Assembly: GCA_903877385.1 (NCBI GenBank)
Contig: CAIRDP010000061.1
Coordinates: 108,566-172,565, forward strand
Reading direction: 5' to 3'
Source: an uncultured Bacteroidales bacterium
Lineage (GTDB): Bacteria; Bacteroidota; Bacteroidia; Bacteroidales; FEN-979
DNA: 64,000 bases
The number at the start of each line of letters is the position of its first letter. Positions within the stretch are counted from its first letter, which is position 1. The notes beneath the pieces are model-generated. The model was given only the letters and a program-made list of their open reading frames with translations. It was not told the origin of the DNA and made no database searches. Of this stretch, positions 17,620 to 26,807 are shown in pieces. A program made the translations under genes and the position numbers.

Positions 17620-18630
17620 TCATACGAACCTTAGTTTCCTGAAACTGATCATTTCCTGGCTTGTTTCATTCCATAATCTGAAACTTATCGTCCTGAAACC
17701 GGCCCCGAATTTCAAGGGTTTGATGCCACTGAAAAGGGGATTTTCACGATGGCATTTTGCAAGCTTGTAATTGGGAATAAGCGGGCTTAAATGATGGATA
17801 TGATGAAACCCGATATTTCCCGTGAAATACTGGAGGATGCGGGGGAGCTTATAGTATGAGCTTCCTTCAAGCGCCACTTTTTTATAATTCCATGCATCGC
17901 CCCTTGCCCAGTGTGTAGGATTGAACTGGTGCTGCACATAAAAGAGCCAGAACCCCAGTATCCCCGAAATATATATAATCGGGAACTGTATAAGGATGAA
18001 AGCTTTTACACCAATGAGAAGGCTCATCAGGACAGCAAAAAGTAAGAGGCCTGCATTGGTGATATATACGCCAAGACGGCCTTTGCTATCCATATGTTTT
18101 TTTGTGAAACGGTTGCCGATCAGGAACACGTAAAGCGGGCCGATCCCGAACAGGGTGACAGGGTTCCTGTAAACTCGGTAAACAATCTTTTGCCAAACAG
18201 AACTTGCTTTATACTCGTTCACGGTCATCGTCCATACGTCACCTATCCCCCTTTTATCAAGATTCCCCACGGTTTCATGGTGGATATAGTGATTGTTCGA
18301 CCAGCTGTAATACGGTGTAAAGGTGAGAATGCCAATGAAAATACCCATCCAGTTACTTAATTTTCGGGACCTGAAAAATGAACCATGGCCCAGGTCATGG
18401 TAAATGATAAATAAGCGCACCAGCATTCCCGCTGCCGGTAATGCCAGGCCCAGGGTGATCCAGTTTGAAATGGAAAGGCTAAAATACATTAAAACCCAGG
18501 CAAGTGAATAAATCAGAAGGTTGGTGGATAACTGCACCCAGCTTGTTACAGGATTCGGGTGGTTGTATTGTTTGACGATTTGTACCCAGGAAGTTTCGGG
18601 CCTTGAATTTTGAATATTTAAAGAACTCAT
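17620..18630 (-). CDS. Membrane fatty acid desaturase
   Basis: About 336 residues from the chosen ATG at 18630. Three histidine boxes of the acyl-lipid desaturase family are visible: HDLGH (residues 78-82), HYIHH (114-118) and HHIHH near residue 280, which bind the di-iron centre. Hydrophobic segments lie between them, so it is an inner-membrane enzyme that introduces a double bond into fatty acyl chains using O2. An in-frame start at 18651 is rejected because a TACCTTTG -7 box sits at 18656-18649, which would put that codon at or before the transcription start. It is divergent from the MFS gene. Confidence 0.9.
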   Translation of the reverse strand: MSSLNIQNSRPETSWVQIVKQYNHPNPVTSWVQLSTNLLIYSLAWVLMYFSLSISNWITLGLALPAAGMLVRLFIIYHDLGHGSFFRSRKLSNWMGIFIGILTFTPYYSWSNNHYIHHETVGNLDKRGIGDVWTMTVNEYKASSVWQKIVYRVYRNPVTLFGIGPLYVFLIGNRFTKKHMDSKGRLGVYITNAGLLLFAVLMSLLIGVKAFILIQFPIIYISGILGFWLFYVQHQFNPTHWARGDAWNYKKVALEGSSYYKLPRILQYFTGNIGFHHIHHLSPLIPNYKLAKCHRENPLFSGIKPLKFGAGFRTISFRLWNETSQEMISFRKLRFV

Positions 18631-18648
18631 GATAAATGAAATAAAATA

Positions 18649-18656
18649 CAAAGGTA
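18649..18656 (-). promoter_or_regulatory. Possible -7 box of the desaturase gene
   Basis: TACCTTTG on the minus strand fits TAnnTTTG and would give a short leader of about 15 bases before the ATG at 18630. No TTG is present at the right -33 distance. Confidence 0.4.
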
Positions 18657-18743
18657 CGACAAAATCCTGATGGTTGTTTGTTTAGATTAAATAAAAATAA
18701 AACAAGGCTTGTCCCGGAATGACACAACAAGAGTTTTAATTTT

Positions 18744-18751
18744 TAAATTTG
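18744..18751 (+). promoter_or_regulatory. Possible -7 box of the MFS gene
   Basis: TAAATTTG fits TAnnTTTG, 36 bases upstream of the ATG at 18788. The nearest upstream TTG (18709-18711) is too far away (32 bases), so support rests on the -7 element alone. Confidence 0.35.
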
Positions 18752-18787
18752 TATAAGAGCTGAATACCAAACTTAATCCGGATTGCT

Positions 18788-20092
18788 ATGAATGATCTCC
18801 CCAAAGCTGATTCTGCGGATATTCATACCCGACTGCTTAACGAATCTGAAACTATCACCAGGGTGCATTATAAAATCCTTGCCATGAGCTGGGCCGGCTG
18901 GGTGTTTGATTTCTATGACCTTATACTTTTTACCTTTTTACTGATCCCGATTTCGCAGGAGTATCATTTCTCGAATCTGCAGATGTCGTATGTGCTTGGT
19001 GCCTCCCTTGCTGCAACTGCGGTGGGAGGCGTGATCTTTGGTATACTCTCCGACCGTTACGGCCGCAAACCGGTTCTGCAATGGACCATACTGACCTATT
19101 CCATAGGAACGTTCTTTTCGGGGATGGCAGGAAGTTTCGGACTGCTTATGGTATTCAGGATACTTACCGGGCTCGGTGTGGGAGGGGAGTGGGGTACTGG
19201 GCAAACGTATGTAGGGGAAACATTCCCTGCAAAAGTCCGCGGGCGCTATTGCGCCATGATGCAAACCGGTGCACCCCTTGGTATTGCCCTCGCATCCATA
19301 GTAGGCGGACTTATCTCGCCCATGATAGGATGGAGGGCCTGCTTCTTTATTTCGCTTCTCCCGGCCATCCTGGTGCTCTTCATCCGGAAACATCTACCCG
19401 AATCGGACCTCTGGCTAAGAAGGAAAAAAATTACAATCGTCCCGGCAACAGGCAGGTTTCCAAGAAATACAACTGTAAGGCAGTTCCAGGAGCTTTTTTC
19501 CATCGAAAACAGGAAATATTTCATCTTCGGGCTCATCCTGGCCATCTTCGACATGTCGGCCTACTGGCTCACCTATTCATGGATGCCGGGGTACCTTCAT
19601 TCTGAAAGGCATTTCACACTTACCAAATCAGCTTTCTGGATTCTGGTGACACAAACCGGGGGATTCCTGGGCTACCTTATTTTCGGGTTTATCGCCGACA
19701 GGTTCGGCAGGCGCCCTGCCTACAGTATTTATTCGGTCATCATGGCCCTGGGGCTGATCATGGTAACCATCTTCTGGGATTACATCGTGATATACCCTCT
19801 TATCATCCTGGCCTTTATGTTCATGGTCGGGTTTGGTACCGGGATGTTCGGGGGATTTGGTTCACTTTTCTCTGAACTTTTCCCGACTTCGGTAAGGAGC
19901 ACGGCCATGGGATCGGCATTCAACCTTGCCAGGGGCATACAGTTCTTCACCCCTGTCATCATCTCGGTAATTGCAGTGCGTTACGGCCTGGGAGGAGGGA
20001 TCTCACTGGCGGCATTATTCGCCCTGCTTACCGGTGCCTGGATATGGACCTTCCCCGAAACCAGGCAAAAAAAGCTTTACACGGGTGACTGA
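18788..20092 (+). CDS. MFS transporter, metabolite:H+ symporter type
   Basis: 434 residues with twelve membrane segments. The loop 2-3 motif DRYGRKP and its repeat ADRFGRRP in the second half are the classic MFS signatures, and WAGWVFDFYDLILF in the first membrane helix is typical of the organic-acid/sugar-acid symporters (AAHS/SHS-like). LPESDLWL after helix 6 also fits. The substrate cannot be assigned. It is transcribed away from the desaturase and toward the second RND operon; the 43-base spacer to the adaptor gene carries a TATCTTTG box, so the two are probably separate units. Confidence 0.85.
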   Translation: MNDLPKADSADIHTRLLNESETITRVHYKILAMSWAGWVFDFYDLILFTFLLIPISQEYHFSNLQMSYVLGASLAATAVGGVIFGILSDRYGRKPVLQWTILTYSIGTFFSGMAGSFGLLMVFRILTGLGVGGEWGTGQTYVGETFPAKVRGRYCAMMQTGAPLGIALASIVGGLISPMIGWRACFFISLLPAILVLFIRKHLPESDLWLRRKKITIVPATGRFPRNTTVRQFQELFSIENRKYFIFGLILAIFDMSAYWLTYSWMPGYLHSERHFTLTKSAFWILVTQTGGFLGYLIFGFIADRFGRRPAYSIYSVIMALGLIMVTIFWDYIVIYPLIILAFMFMVGFGTGMFGGFGSLFSELFPTSVRSTAMGSAFNLARGIQFFTPVIISVIAVRYGLGGGISLAALFALLTGAWIWTFPETRQKKLYTGD

Positions 20093-20108
20093 AACTAATT
20101 CATTTTCT

Positions 20109-20116
20109 TATCTTTG
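20109..20116 (+). promoter_or_regulatory. Possible -7 box of the second RND operon
   Basis: TATCTTTG fits TAnnTTTG and lies 20 bases before the adaptor start at 20136. No TTG is at the expected -33 position. Confidence 0.3.
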
Positions 20117-20135
20117 AGAATCAAGAACAAGGGTT

Positions 20136-21191
20136 ATGAAACGAAAGCTGGTACTTTTTGGCGTAATCGGGTTGATCGTCCTTCTGTTACTGATCAGGAT
20201 ATTTTCAGGGGCCGGTAAAAAGAAAGCCGAAACGGCCGCTGCAGCTAAACCGGCGGTACCTGTCGAAGTAATTATCGCCCGGGATACTTCCATGATCTAC
20301 CAGCTGTCCACCATCGGCACCCTCAGGGCCAATGAAAGCGTGGCTATCGTAAGCGAGATCAGCAAAAAAGTTGTAAGTGTTTACCTGAAGGAAGGGTCGT
20401 TCGTAAGCAAAGGGCAATTGCTCTTCAAACTTGACGATGCCGAAATCCTTGCCAGGATCAACAAGCTGGTTATTGATGAAAAGCTTGCCCAAACGAATGA
20501 GTCCAGGCAAAAAGCACAGCTGGCAAAAGGCGGGATAAGCCAGGAACAATATGATGAAACCCTTAACCACCTCAACACCATCAGGGCCGAAATAGAAATT
20601 TTAATGGTGGACCTTTCCAAGACTGAGATCAGGGCCCCATTTGCCGGCAAGATTGGCCTGCGCAACGTGAGTGAAGGCGCACTGGTGAGCCCGAACATGG
20701 TCCTGGCCAGCCTGCAGGATGTAAGTAAAATCAAAATCGATTTTTCAATACCCGAGAGGTATGCTGATGAGCTGCACCAGGGTACCGCCATTACGTTTTC
20801 AACCGAATACTCCAACAGGGAGTTCAGGGCGCTTATCGAAGCCGTGGAACCTGATGTGGAAAAGAGCACAAGGACGATCTCCCTGAGGGCTGAATGTGAG
20901 AATAGGGACGGGAGCCTGGTCCCGGGCGCTTCGGTCAGGGTAGAACTGAATCTGAGGTCCATTGATAAAAAACTTTTCATCCCCACTTCGGCCCTGATCC
21001 CTACAATCAAGGGATATGACGTTTACCTCATGAAATCGGGCAAAGCCGTTTTGCAAGCCGTGACCACAGGCATAAGGAACCGCCAATCGGTCCAGATCAC
21101 TGCAGGCTTATCCCTGGATGATACTGTTGTTGTGACAAATCTGCTTAGAATAAAACCTGATGCCCCACTGAAGCTGGTGAAACTGGATTAA
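20136..21191 (+). CDS. RND efflux periplasmic adaptor (MFP)
   Basis: 351 residues. An N-terminal membrane anchor (residues 4-23) without a lipobox is followed by an Ala/Lys linker, the lipoyl halves (KKVVSVYLKEGSFVSKGQLLFKLDD and EIRAPFAGKIGLRNVSEGALVSP), a short hairpin, a beta barrel and a C-terminal domain. It is shorter than the 7435 adaptor, with a short coiled coil. It is the first gene of a three-gene operon with the permease (1 base away) and a TolC-type channel. It joins permease and outer-membrane channel in the periplasm. Confidence 0.92.
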   Translation: MKRKLVLFGVIGLIVLLLLIRIFSGAGKKKAETAAAAKPAVPVEVIIARDTSMIYQLSTIGTLRANESVAIVSEISKKVVSVYLKEGSFVSKGQLLFKLDDAEILARINKLVIDEKLAQTNESRQKAQLAKGGISQEQYDETLNHLNTIRAEIEILMVDLSKTEIRAPFAGKIGLRNVSEGALVSPNMVLASLQDVSKIKIDFSIPERYADELHQGTAITFSTEYSNREFRALIEAVEPDVEKSTRTISLRAECENRDGSLVPGASVRVELNLRSIDKKLFIPTSALIPTIKGYDVYLMKSGKAVLQAVTTGIRNRQSVQITAGLSLDDTVVVTNLLRIKPDAPLKLVKLD

Positions 21192-21192
21192 C

Positions 21193-24100
21193 ATGAGTCT
21201 CTCATCTGTAAGTATTAAAAGGCCGGTACTGGCTATAGTGTTCTCCCTCCTGATCGTAATTTTCGGGCTGGTGAGCTATTCTTACCTGGGCATCAGGGAA
21301 TACCCTGCCATGGATCCTCCCATTGTTACCGTCACAACCAACTATGAAGGAGCCAATGCCGAGATCATCCAGGCCCAGATCACCGAACCCCTTGAGGATG
21401 CCATCAACGGGATCGAAGGGATCAGGGTGCTGTCGTCGGTCTCAAACGACCAGACCAGCCTGATCACGGTGGAATTCAACCTGGGCAACGATATGGAAGC
21501 CGCAGCCAATGATGTGCGCGACAGGGTTTCCAAAACTATACAGCTGCTTCCGAAGGATGTAGATCCGCCCATCGTGGAAAAGCTCAGCGCCAACACCAAT
21601 GCGATCATCTTCATGGTCATCCGCTCATACCAGCATAATATCATGGAAGTGAACGCGCTGATGGAAAATGTGATCAAGGAAAGGCTGCAAACCATCCCCG
21701 GCGTTGGCGACATCAAGATCTTCGGCGAAAAGAAATACTCCATGCGCCTATGGCTGGATCCTTATAAAATGTCATCCTGCGGAATCACATCCCTCGATAT
21801 CCAGAAAGCCCTGACCCGTGAAAATATTGAACTTCCTTCGGGCAGGGTTGAAGGCGATATGACCGAGCTTACCATACGTACCCTCGGTCTGATGCAAAGC
21901 CCACAGCAGTTCAACGACCTCATCATCAAACAGGAGGGCGGGAATATCATCCGCCTCTCCGACCTGGGGACTGCCGAATTATATCCCCAGAACGACCGTT
22001 CCACAGTGATGATGGACCTTTTGCCAGTCATTATAATTGGTGTGGTTCCCCAGAACGGGGCAAACAACGTAGCCATTGCCGATGAGTTTTACAGGAGGAT
22101 GGCCCGCATCAAGGAAGAGATACCCGCCGAATATTCCATCAGCATAGGATATGATTTTACCAAATTCGAAAGAAAAGCCGTAAAGGAAGTCCGTCAGACC
22201 ATACTGCTTTCACTAATCCTGGTGATCCTGATCATCTTCTTTTTCCTGCGCGACTGGAGGTCGACCATCATACCCGTGGTTGCCATCCCCGTATCGCTGA
22301 TCGGAGCCTTTATCCTGATGGCCCTATTCGGACTTTCGGTGAATGTGCTCACCCTCCTGGCCGTGGTGCTGGCGATAGGGCTGGTTTGCGACGATGCGAT
22401 CATCGTGCTTGAGAATATCCACGCGAAGGTGAACCGGGGCATGAACCCGGTGGAAGCGGCAAATGAGGGGATGAACGAGATCTATTTTGCCGTCATATCA
22501 ACGACCATTGTTTTAGCGGCAGTGTTCATCCCGGTGATGTTCCTGCAGGGACTGGTGGGAAGGCTTTTCAGGGAATTTGCCGTGGTTGTTGCCGGCTCGG
22601 TGCTTATCTCGGCCTTCGTTGCCCTCACCCTTTCGCCCATGATGAGTTCCCGTATCCTCAAAGACAGGAGAGATAAGAAGCCAAACTGGCTTATGCGGGC
22701 CACCGACCCGTTTTTCGAATTCCTGAACACGGCTTATAAGCAGTCCCTGGAATCTTTTTTAAAGCGAAGGTGGATGGCATTTCCCGTATTCCTTGTTATA
22801 CTGGGGCTGATCTTCGTCTTCTTCAAAGCCCTGCATTCGGAGCTTGCGCCTTTTGAGGACAGGAACAACATTCGCATCCCAACCCTTGCACCTGAAGGAT
22901 CCACCTATGAATTCATGGATAAATACATGGCCCAGGTTGATAAATATTTCAGGGACTCGGTACCCGAAGTCTCGACCTATTTTTACATGATCTCTCCCAG
23001 CATGGGAGCAAAGGATAACCCGAACAAGGGTATGGAAATTGTTTACCTCCAGGATGTCGAAAAACGAAGGCGTTCGCAGCATGAGATTTTTGTAAAAGCA
23101 GCGAAAGAACTTCAGCAGATCACGGGGATCCGGTGTTTTCCCTTCGAACCGCCTACCATCGGCGACAGGTTTTCGGGCCAGCCCCTTCAATATGTTCTCC
23201 AGGCCCCCAGCCTGGTGATGCTGAAGGACATCCTGCCCCATTTCCTCGAGGAGGCGAGGAAACTGCCCATATTGCAATTTGTGGATGCCGATTTCAAGAT
23301 CAACAAACCCGAGTTGAGGATCACAGTGCACAGGGAAAAAGCCGCCCTTCTCAATGTTTCCACCGAGGAAATTGCCCGCACCCTGCAGTTAAGCCTGAGC
23401 GGGCAGAGGTATGAATACTTTATCTTTGAAGGCAAGCAATACGAGATCATAGGGCAGCTGATGCCCCGTTTTCGTAATGATCCTGATGCCCTTAAATCCC
23501 TGTATGTACGAAGCAGCAAGGGCGAACTTGTGCCCCTCGACAACCTCATCAGCGTGGAAGAAAATATCAATCCTGCAGCCATATATTCCTACAACCGTTA
23601 TATCTCGGCAACCATCTCGGCAGGGCTTACACAGGGGGCGACCCTGGGCGACGGGATCAGGGAACTTAACAGGATCTCGAAAGAGATACTTCCCCCAAGC
23701 ATCAAGACAAGCCTGGCGGGACAATCCCGGGATTACCAGGAAAGCTCATCCAGCCTCATTTTCGTATTCATACTGGGGATCGTCCTCATTTACCTGATCC
23801 TTGCCGCCCAGTTTGAAAGCTTCATCGACCCCTTCATCATCCTGCTCACGGTTCCTTTAGCCATTACCGGAGCCCTTTTCTCACTGTGGTATTTCAGGCA
23901 AACCCTGAATATTTTCAGCGAGATCGGTATCGTCATGCTGATAGGGCTGGTCACTAAAAACGGCATCCTCATCGTTGAGTTTGCGAACCAGAGGAAACTG
24001 GGTGGAATGGATAAGCTGAGGGCTGTCCAGGCTGCTGCCACGTCGAGGTTCAGGCCTATCCTGATGACCTCATCAGCCATGGTACTGGGGATCCTTCCTA

Positions 24101-24261
24101 TCGCCCTGAACATCGGGGCCTCATCCGAAAGCCGGCAATCACTTGGGATTGCCGTTGTGGGAGGGCTGATCTTTTCGACCTTCCTCACCTTGTTCCTGAT
24201 CCCCGCCTTTTATACGTTTTTGTCAAAAGATCATCCTGAAAGCAAAACCCGGGAAACATGA
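21193..24261 (+). CDS. RND efflux permease
   Basis: 1022 residues, AcrB-like. Visible features are the N-terminal SIKRPVLAIVFSLLIVIFG, the proton-relay region LAIGLVCDDAIIVLENI and the second-half GLVTKNGILIVEFA. The sequence differs clearly from the tandem pair at 8616/11783 and belongs to the MexB/MdtB-like multidrug branch used with short adaptors. The start codon is one base after the adaptor stop, and its 3' end overlaps the TolC gene by 4 bases (ATGA), so the three proteins are translated together. Confidence 0.93.
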   Translation: MSLSSVSIKRPVLAIVFSLLIVIFGLVSYSYLGIREYPAMDPPIVTVTTNYEGANAEIIQAQITEPLEDAINGIEGIRVLSSVSNDQTSLITVEFNLGNDMEAAANDVRDRVSKTIQLLPKDVDPPIVEKLSANTNAIIFMVIRSYQHNIMEVNALMENVIKERLQTIPGVGDIKIFGEKKYSMRLWLDPYKMSSCGITSLDIQKALTRENIELPSGRVEGDMTELTIRTLGLMQSPQQFNDLIIKQEGGNIIRLSDLGTAELYPQNDRSTVMMDLLPVIIIGVVPQNGANNVAIADEFYRRMARIKEEIPAEYSISIGYDFTKFERKAVKEVRQTILLSLILVILIIFFFLRDWRSTIIPVVAIPVSLIGAFILMALFGLSVNVLTLLAVVLAIGLVCDDAIIVLENIHAKVNRGMNPVEAANEGMNEIYFAVISTTIVLAAVFIPVMFLQGLVGRLFREFAVVVAGSVLISAFVALTLSPMMSSRILKDRRDKKPNWLMRATDPFFEFLNTAYKQSLESFLKRRWMAFPVFLVILGLIFVFFKALHSELAPFEDRNNIRIPTLAPEGSTYEFMDKYMAQVDKYFRDSVPEVSTYFYMISPSMGAKDNPNKGMEIVYLQDVEKRRRSQHEIFVKAAKELQQITGIRCFPFEPPTIGDRFSGQPLQYVLQAPSLVMLKDILPHFLEEARKLPILQFVDADFKINKPELRITVHREKAALLNVSTEEIARTLQLSLSGQRYEYFIFEGKQYEIIGQLMPRFRNDPDALKSLYVRSSKGELVPLDNLISVEENINPAAIYSYNRYISATISAGLTQGATLGDGIRELNRISKEILPPSIKTSLAGQSRDYQESSSSLIFVFILGIVLIYLILAAQFESFIDPFIILLTVPLAITGALFSLWYFRQTLNIFSEIGIVMLIGLVTKNGILIVEFANQRKLGGMDKLRAVQAAATSRFRPILMTSSAMVLGILPIALNIGASSESRQSLGIAVVGGLIFSTFLTLFLIPAFYTFLSKDHPESKTRET

Positions 24262-25562
24262 AAAAGATCCTCCTCAGCGGATTTATACTCTTAATGGCTG
24301 CCTTCCCGGCTTACAGCCAGGACTTACTCACGCTGGAATCGGCCATTGAAACAGGTTTGGCCAATAATTACGGGATCAATATTGCAAAGAACTCTCAGCA
24401 AATATCAGAGAACAACGCAAGCCCGGGTAATGCCGGGATGTTGCCGAGAATCGATGCCAATGCCGGGTACGTGCATGGGATCAGCAATGCCAAGGTCACC
24501 AACCTCGCGGGATTCGTGCTGGATAATCCAAGTGCCAACTCCGATCTTTTCACTGCAGGGATCAACCTGAACTGGACTCTTTTCGACGGGCTTAAAATGT
24601 TCATTACCTATGATAAGCTGAAAAAACTGGAAGAGATAGGTGACCTTAACGTGAAGATCTCGGTTGAAAATACACTGGCAAGGATCATGGCTGCCTACTA
24701 TGAAATCATAAGGCAGGAAAAGGAAACGGAGATTATGAAGGAGCAGGTCAGGATCTCTGAATTCAGGCTTGAACTGGCCCGGCTTAAATATGAGACCGGA
24801 AGCGGATCCGAGCTTGAATTCCTTAAAGCCAGGGTTGAACTGAATGCCGATGTTGCCAGCCTCTCAAACCAGAAAACCGTTTACCTCAATTCCATGGCTA
24901 CGCTTAATGAACTGATGGCTAGGGACGTCACCTCCAAATTCGGGGTGAAGGATACCATACTTTTCTCGTACCGGCTGAACTATGATTCATTAAGGGCAGG
25001 GATGCGTGAAGCCAACAGGAACCTGCTTCTGTACAACAGGAATGCGGAAGTGAGCGGTTTGAACATGAGATCGGCCAGGGCTGTGCAATGGCCTACCCTC
25101 GGGCTAACCACCGGGGTCAACTACCTGAACAACCAGAGCGAGGCGAATATCAACAATTACAACAGGAATTTCGGCGCAGTGGTTGGCGTAACAGCTTACA
25201 TGAACATTTTCAACGGCCTGAACCTTCAGCGGGATTACCGCAATGCAAAGATTTCCTACGAATCCTCTGAACTTGAAGTGAAGCAGCTTGAAAACCAGCT
25301 CGATGCATATCTCCTGAAAGTTTATAATGAATATCTGAACCAGATGGAGCTTATCACATTTGAGATGGAAAATGTAAGCCTGGCCGGCAAGAATATGGAG
25401 ATTGCAAAGGAAAGCTTTGAAGTGGGCTCCATTTCCTCCCTGCAGTTACGCGAGATCCAGAAAAACCTTCTCGATGCAAATACCCGCCTGGTCGATGCAG
25501 AGTTCAAAACAAAACTCACCGAAACGGCACTGCTCCTGATCAGCGGGAAATTACTGCGTTAG
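24258..25562 (+). CDS. TolC-family outer membrane efflux protein
   Basis: 434 residues with a clear signal peptide (MKKILLSGFILLMAAFPAYSQ). Two repeated helical halves follow, containing OEP phrases such as LTLESAIETGLANNYGI and ELEFLKARVELNADVA. It forms the outer-membrane exit duct of the second tripartite pump. Last gene of the operon; it converges on the lipoprotein gene at 25577 with 14 bases between the ends. It is not closely similar to the TolC protein at 6038, so the two pumps were assembled separately. Confidence 0.92.
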   Translation: MKKILLSGFILLMAAFPAYSQDLLTLESAIETGLANNYGINIAKNSQQISENNASPGNAGMLPRIDANAGYVHGISNAKVTNLAGFVLDNPSANSDLFTAGINLNWTLFDGLKMFITYDKLKKLEEIGDLNVKISVENTLARIMAAYYEIIRQEKETEIMKEQVRISEFRLELARLKYETGSGSELEFLKARVELNADVASLSNQKTVYLNSMATLNELMARDVTSKFGVKDTILFSYRLNYDSLRAGMREANRNLLLYNRNAEVSGLNMRSARAVQWPTLGLTTGVNYLNNQSEANINNYNRNFGAVVGVTAYMNIFNGLNLQRDYRNAKISYESSELEVKQLENQLDAYLLKVYNEYLNQMELITFEMENVSLAGKNMEIAKESFEVGSISSLQLREIQKNLLDANTRLVDAEFKTKLTETALLLISGKLLR

Positions 25563-25576
25563 TGTTTGTTTGCGGA

Positions 25577-26419
25577 TTACTTAATCATGTTTGCCCTCAC
25601 TGCCCCGGTAATGGTGAGTATTCCGGCTGCCTGCCTGCCTGAAATTGGTTTGCCTGATCCCAGGCCGTAATCGGTGAATACCGGCTTCAGTTTTGCAAGT
25701 TCATCGGCAACCGGCTTGATGTTCGAATCGTTGCCGTATTCACCGAGAATGCGTAACAGTTTGTCGAGGCTTTCTTTATGGGCGTACATGCCTGCCGCTA
25801 TCGGGCTGTTGTCAGCAGCCAGCTGGCATAAGGATGAGGTGATATACATGCCTTCAACAAATGCTCCTGCCGCTACCAGGACAGCCACCTCATTGCGGTT
25901 GTTCCTTCTCAGGAAATCGCTGGTTTCACCCAGGAACCTTATCACCATGGCAACCAGGCTGTCCCTGTTATTCTTGTATGCTTCGGCTTTCTCAAGCAGC
26001 GTTTTATCAAAAACACCTGCTATCCCCAGGTCTGAAGCCAGCTTTTCTGTACAGAATAGAAATTTATCGGTTTCGCTGATCCTCTGGTAAGTTGTTGAAT
26101 AGGCCAGGTCGCTTGTGTAAATCCCCAGGTTGAGGGCTTTTGTTCTGGCCGTGAAATACCTGTTGACATTGGCGGGATCATTGGTAAGACTGAAAATGTA
26201 CGGGGCCTTGGCAGCCTGCAGCATCATGGCAGCTTCGAAGGGGGTAGGGAAACGGTTAAGCATATCCTGGGTCTCGGGCGAGAGGATGACTTCCTGCTTG
26301 ATGATGTCGGAACCGGATTCATCCGTTGCAGCGGAATTATTCCCCGGATTGCTGCAGGCCTGCATGAAAGCAAGGGCCAGAACCAGGTTAAGACAGCGAA
26401 GGACCTTTAGAACGTTCAT
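25577..26419 (-). CDS. Predicted lipoprotein of unknown function
   Basis: About 280 residues from the ATG at 26419, chosen because it gives a compact lipoprotein signal (MNVLKVLRCLNLVLALAF, lipobox MQAC); an upstream ATG at 26446 adds nine residues. The mature protein is largely helical, with a long central Ala/Val-rich stretch (NEVAVLVAAGAFVEGMYITS) and a conserved-looking end. I do not recognise the family. It stands alone between two operons and is divergent from the hydrogenase operon. Confidence 0.75.
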   Translation of the reverse strand: MNVLKVLRCLNLVLALAFMQACSNPGNNSAATDESGSDIIKQEVILSPETQDMLNRFPTPFEAAMMLQAAKAPYIFSLTNDPANVNRYFTARTKALNLGIYTSDLAYSTTYQRISETDKFLFCTEKLASDLGIAGVFDKTLLEKAEAYKNNRDSLVAMVIRFLGETSDFLRRNNRNEVAVLVAAGAFVEGMYITSSLCQLAADNSPIAAGMYAHKESLDKLLRILGEYGNDSNIKPVADELAKLKPVFTDYGLGSGKPISGRQAAGILTITGAVRANMIK

Positions 26420-26468
26420 TGGTATTTTTCGTTTAAATTCAATCATGCCGGGTACAGCCTCAACCCAA

Positions 26469-26483
26469 CCAGGTTAAACCTGG
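26469..26483. promoter_or_regulatory. 15-base palindrome upstream of the hydrogenase operon
   Basis: CCAGGTT and AACCTGG are perfect arms around a single A. The loop is too small for a hairpin, so a dimeric protein site is more likely, but it lies 280 bases before the promoter and could equally be part of the GC-rich repeat debris. Confidence 0.25.
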
Positions 26484-26552
26484 ATCGGGGTTTTGCACCG
26501 CGGCTATACCGGCTCAATCACCCCCGGGACAGTCTCAACCCCGCAGGGCTGC

Positions 26553-26575
26553 ATCCGGGACCAGGGTTTACCCTG
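26553..26575. repeat. GC-rich palindromic intergenic element, copy 2 (partial)
   Basis: ATCCGGGACCAGGGTTT closely matches the first half of the copy at 44005 (ATCCGGGACAAGGGTTC), but the CTGCCCCGG half is replaced by ACCCTGAG. It looks like a degenerate copy. Confidence 0.4.
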
Positions 26576-26748
26576 AGACCAGGACCGATTTCAAGGCCTA
26601 AATTTAATTATTTTTTCAGAATTATTTCCGGTTTCTTTTTGTTCTGATTCATAAGGTTTCAGGCTATATTGACAGATTGCCAAAGCAGGCAGGTATTTAA
26701 ATACTTAATTATTTTTATATAGACTTTGTAAAAATTGGCATGCAGGTA

Positions 26749-26776
26749 TTGACATATAATGAATATTGTATATTTT
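26749..26776 (+). promoter_or_regulatory. Likely hydrogenase operon promoter
   Basis: TTG (26749-26751) and TATATTTT (26769-26776) are 17 bases apart. The second differs from TAnnTTTG only in its last base. The hydrogenase small-subunit ATG is 32 bases downstream. No FNR-type box is seen next to it. Confidence 0.5.
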
Positions 26777-26807
26777 TATTCACTAAAAATTTTTAAAGCC
26801 TTCATTT

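Larger units (their letters stand above)
26420..26807. other. 388-base spacer upstream of the hydrogenase operon
   Basis: No gene is seen here. The first 160 bases are GC-rich and full of short inverted repeats, including a near-perfect CCAGGTT-a-AACCTGG palindrome at 26469-26483 and a REP-like unit at 26553. The last 170 bases are AT-rich and hold the promoter at 26749. The sharp change of composition within the spacer suggests that repeat elements have inserted. Confidence 0.5.
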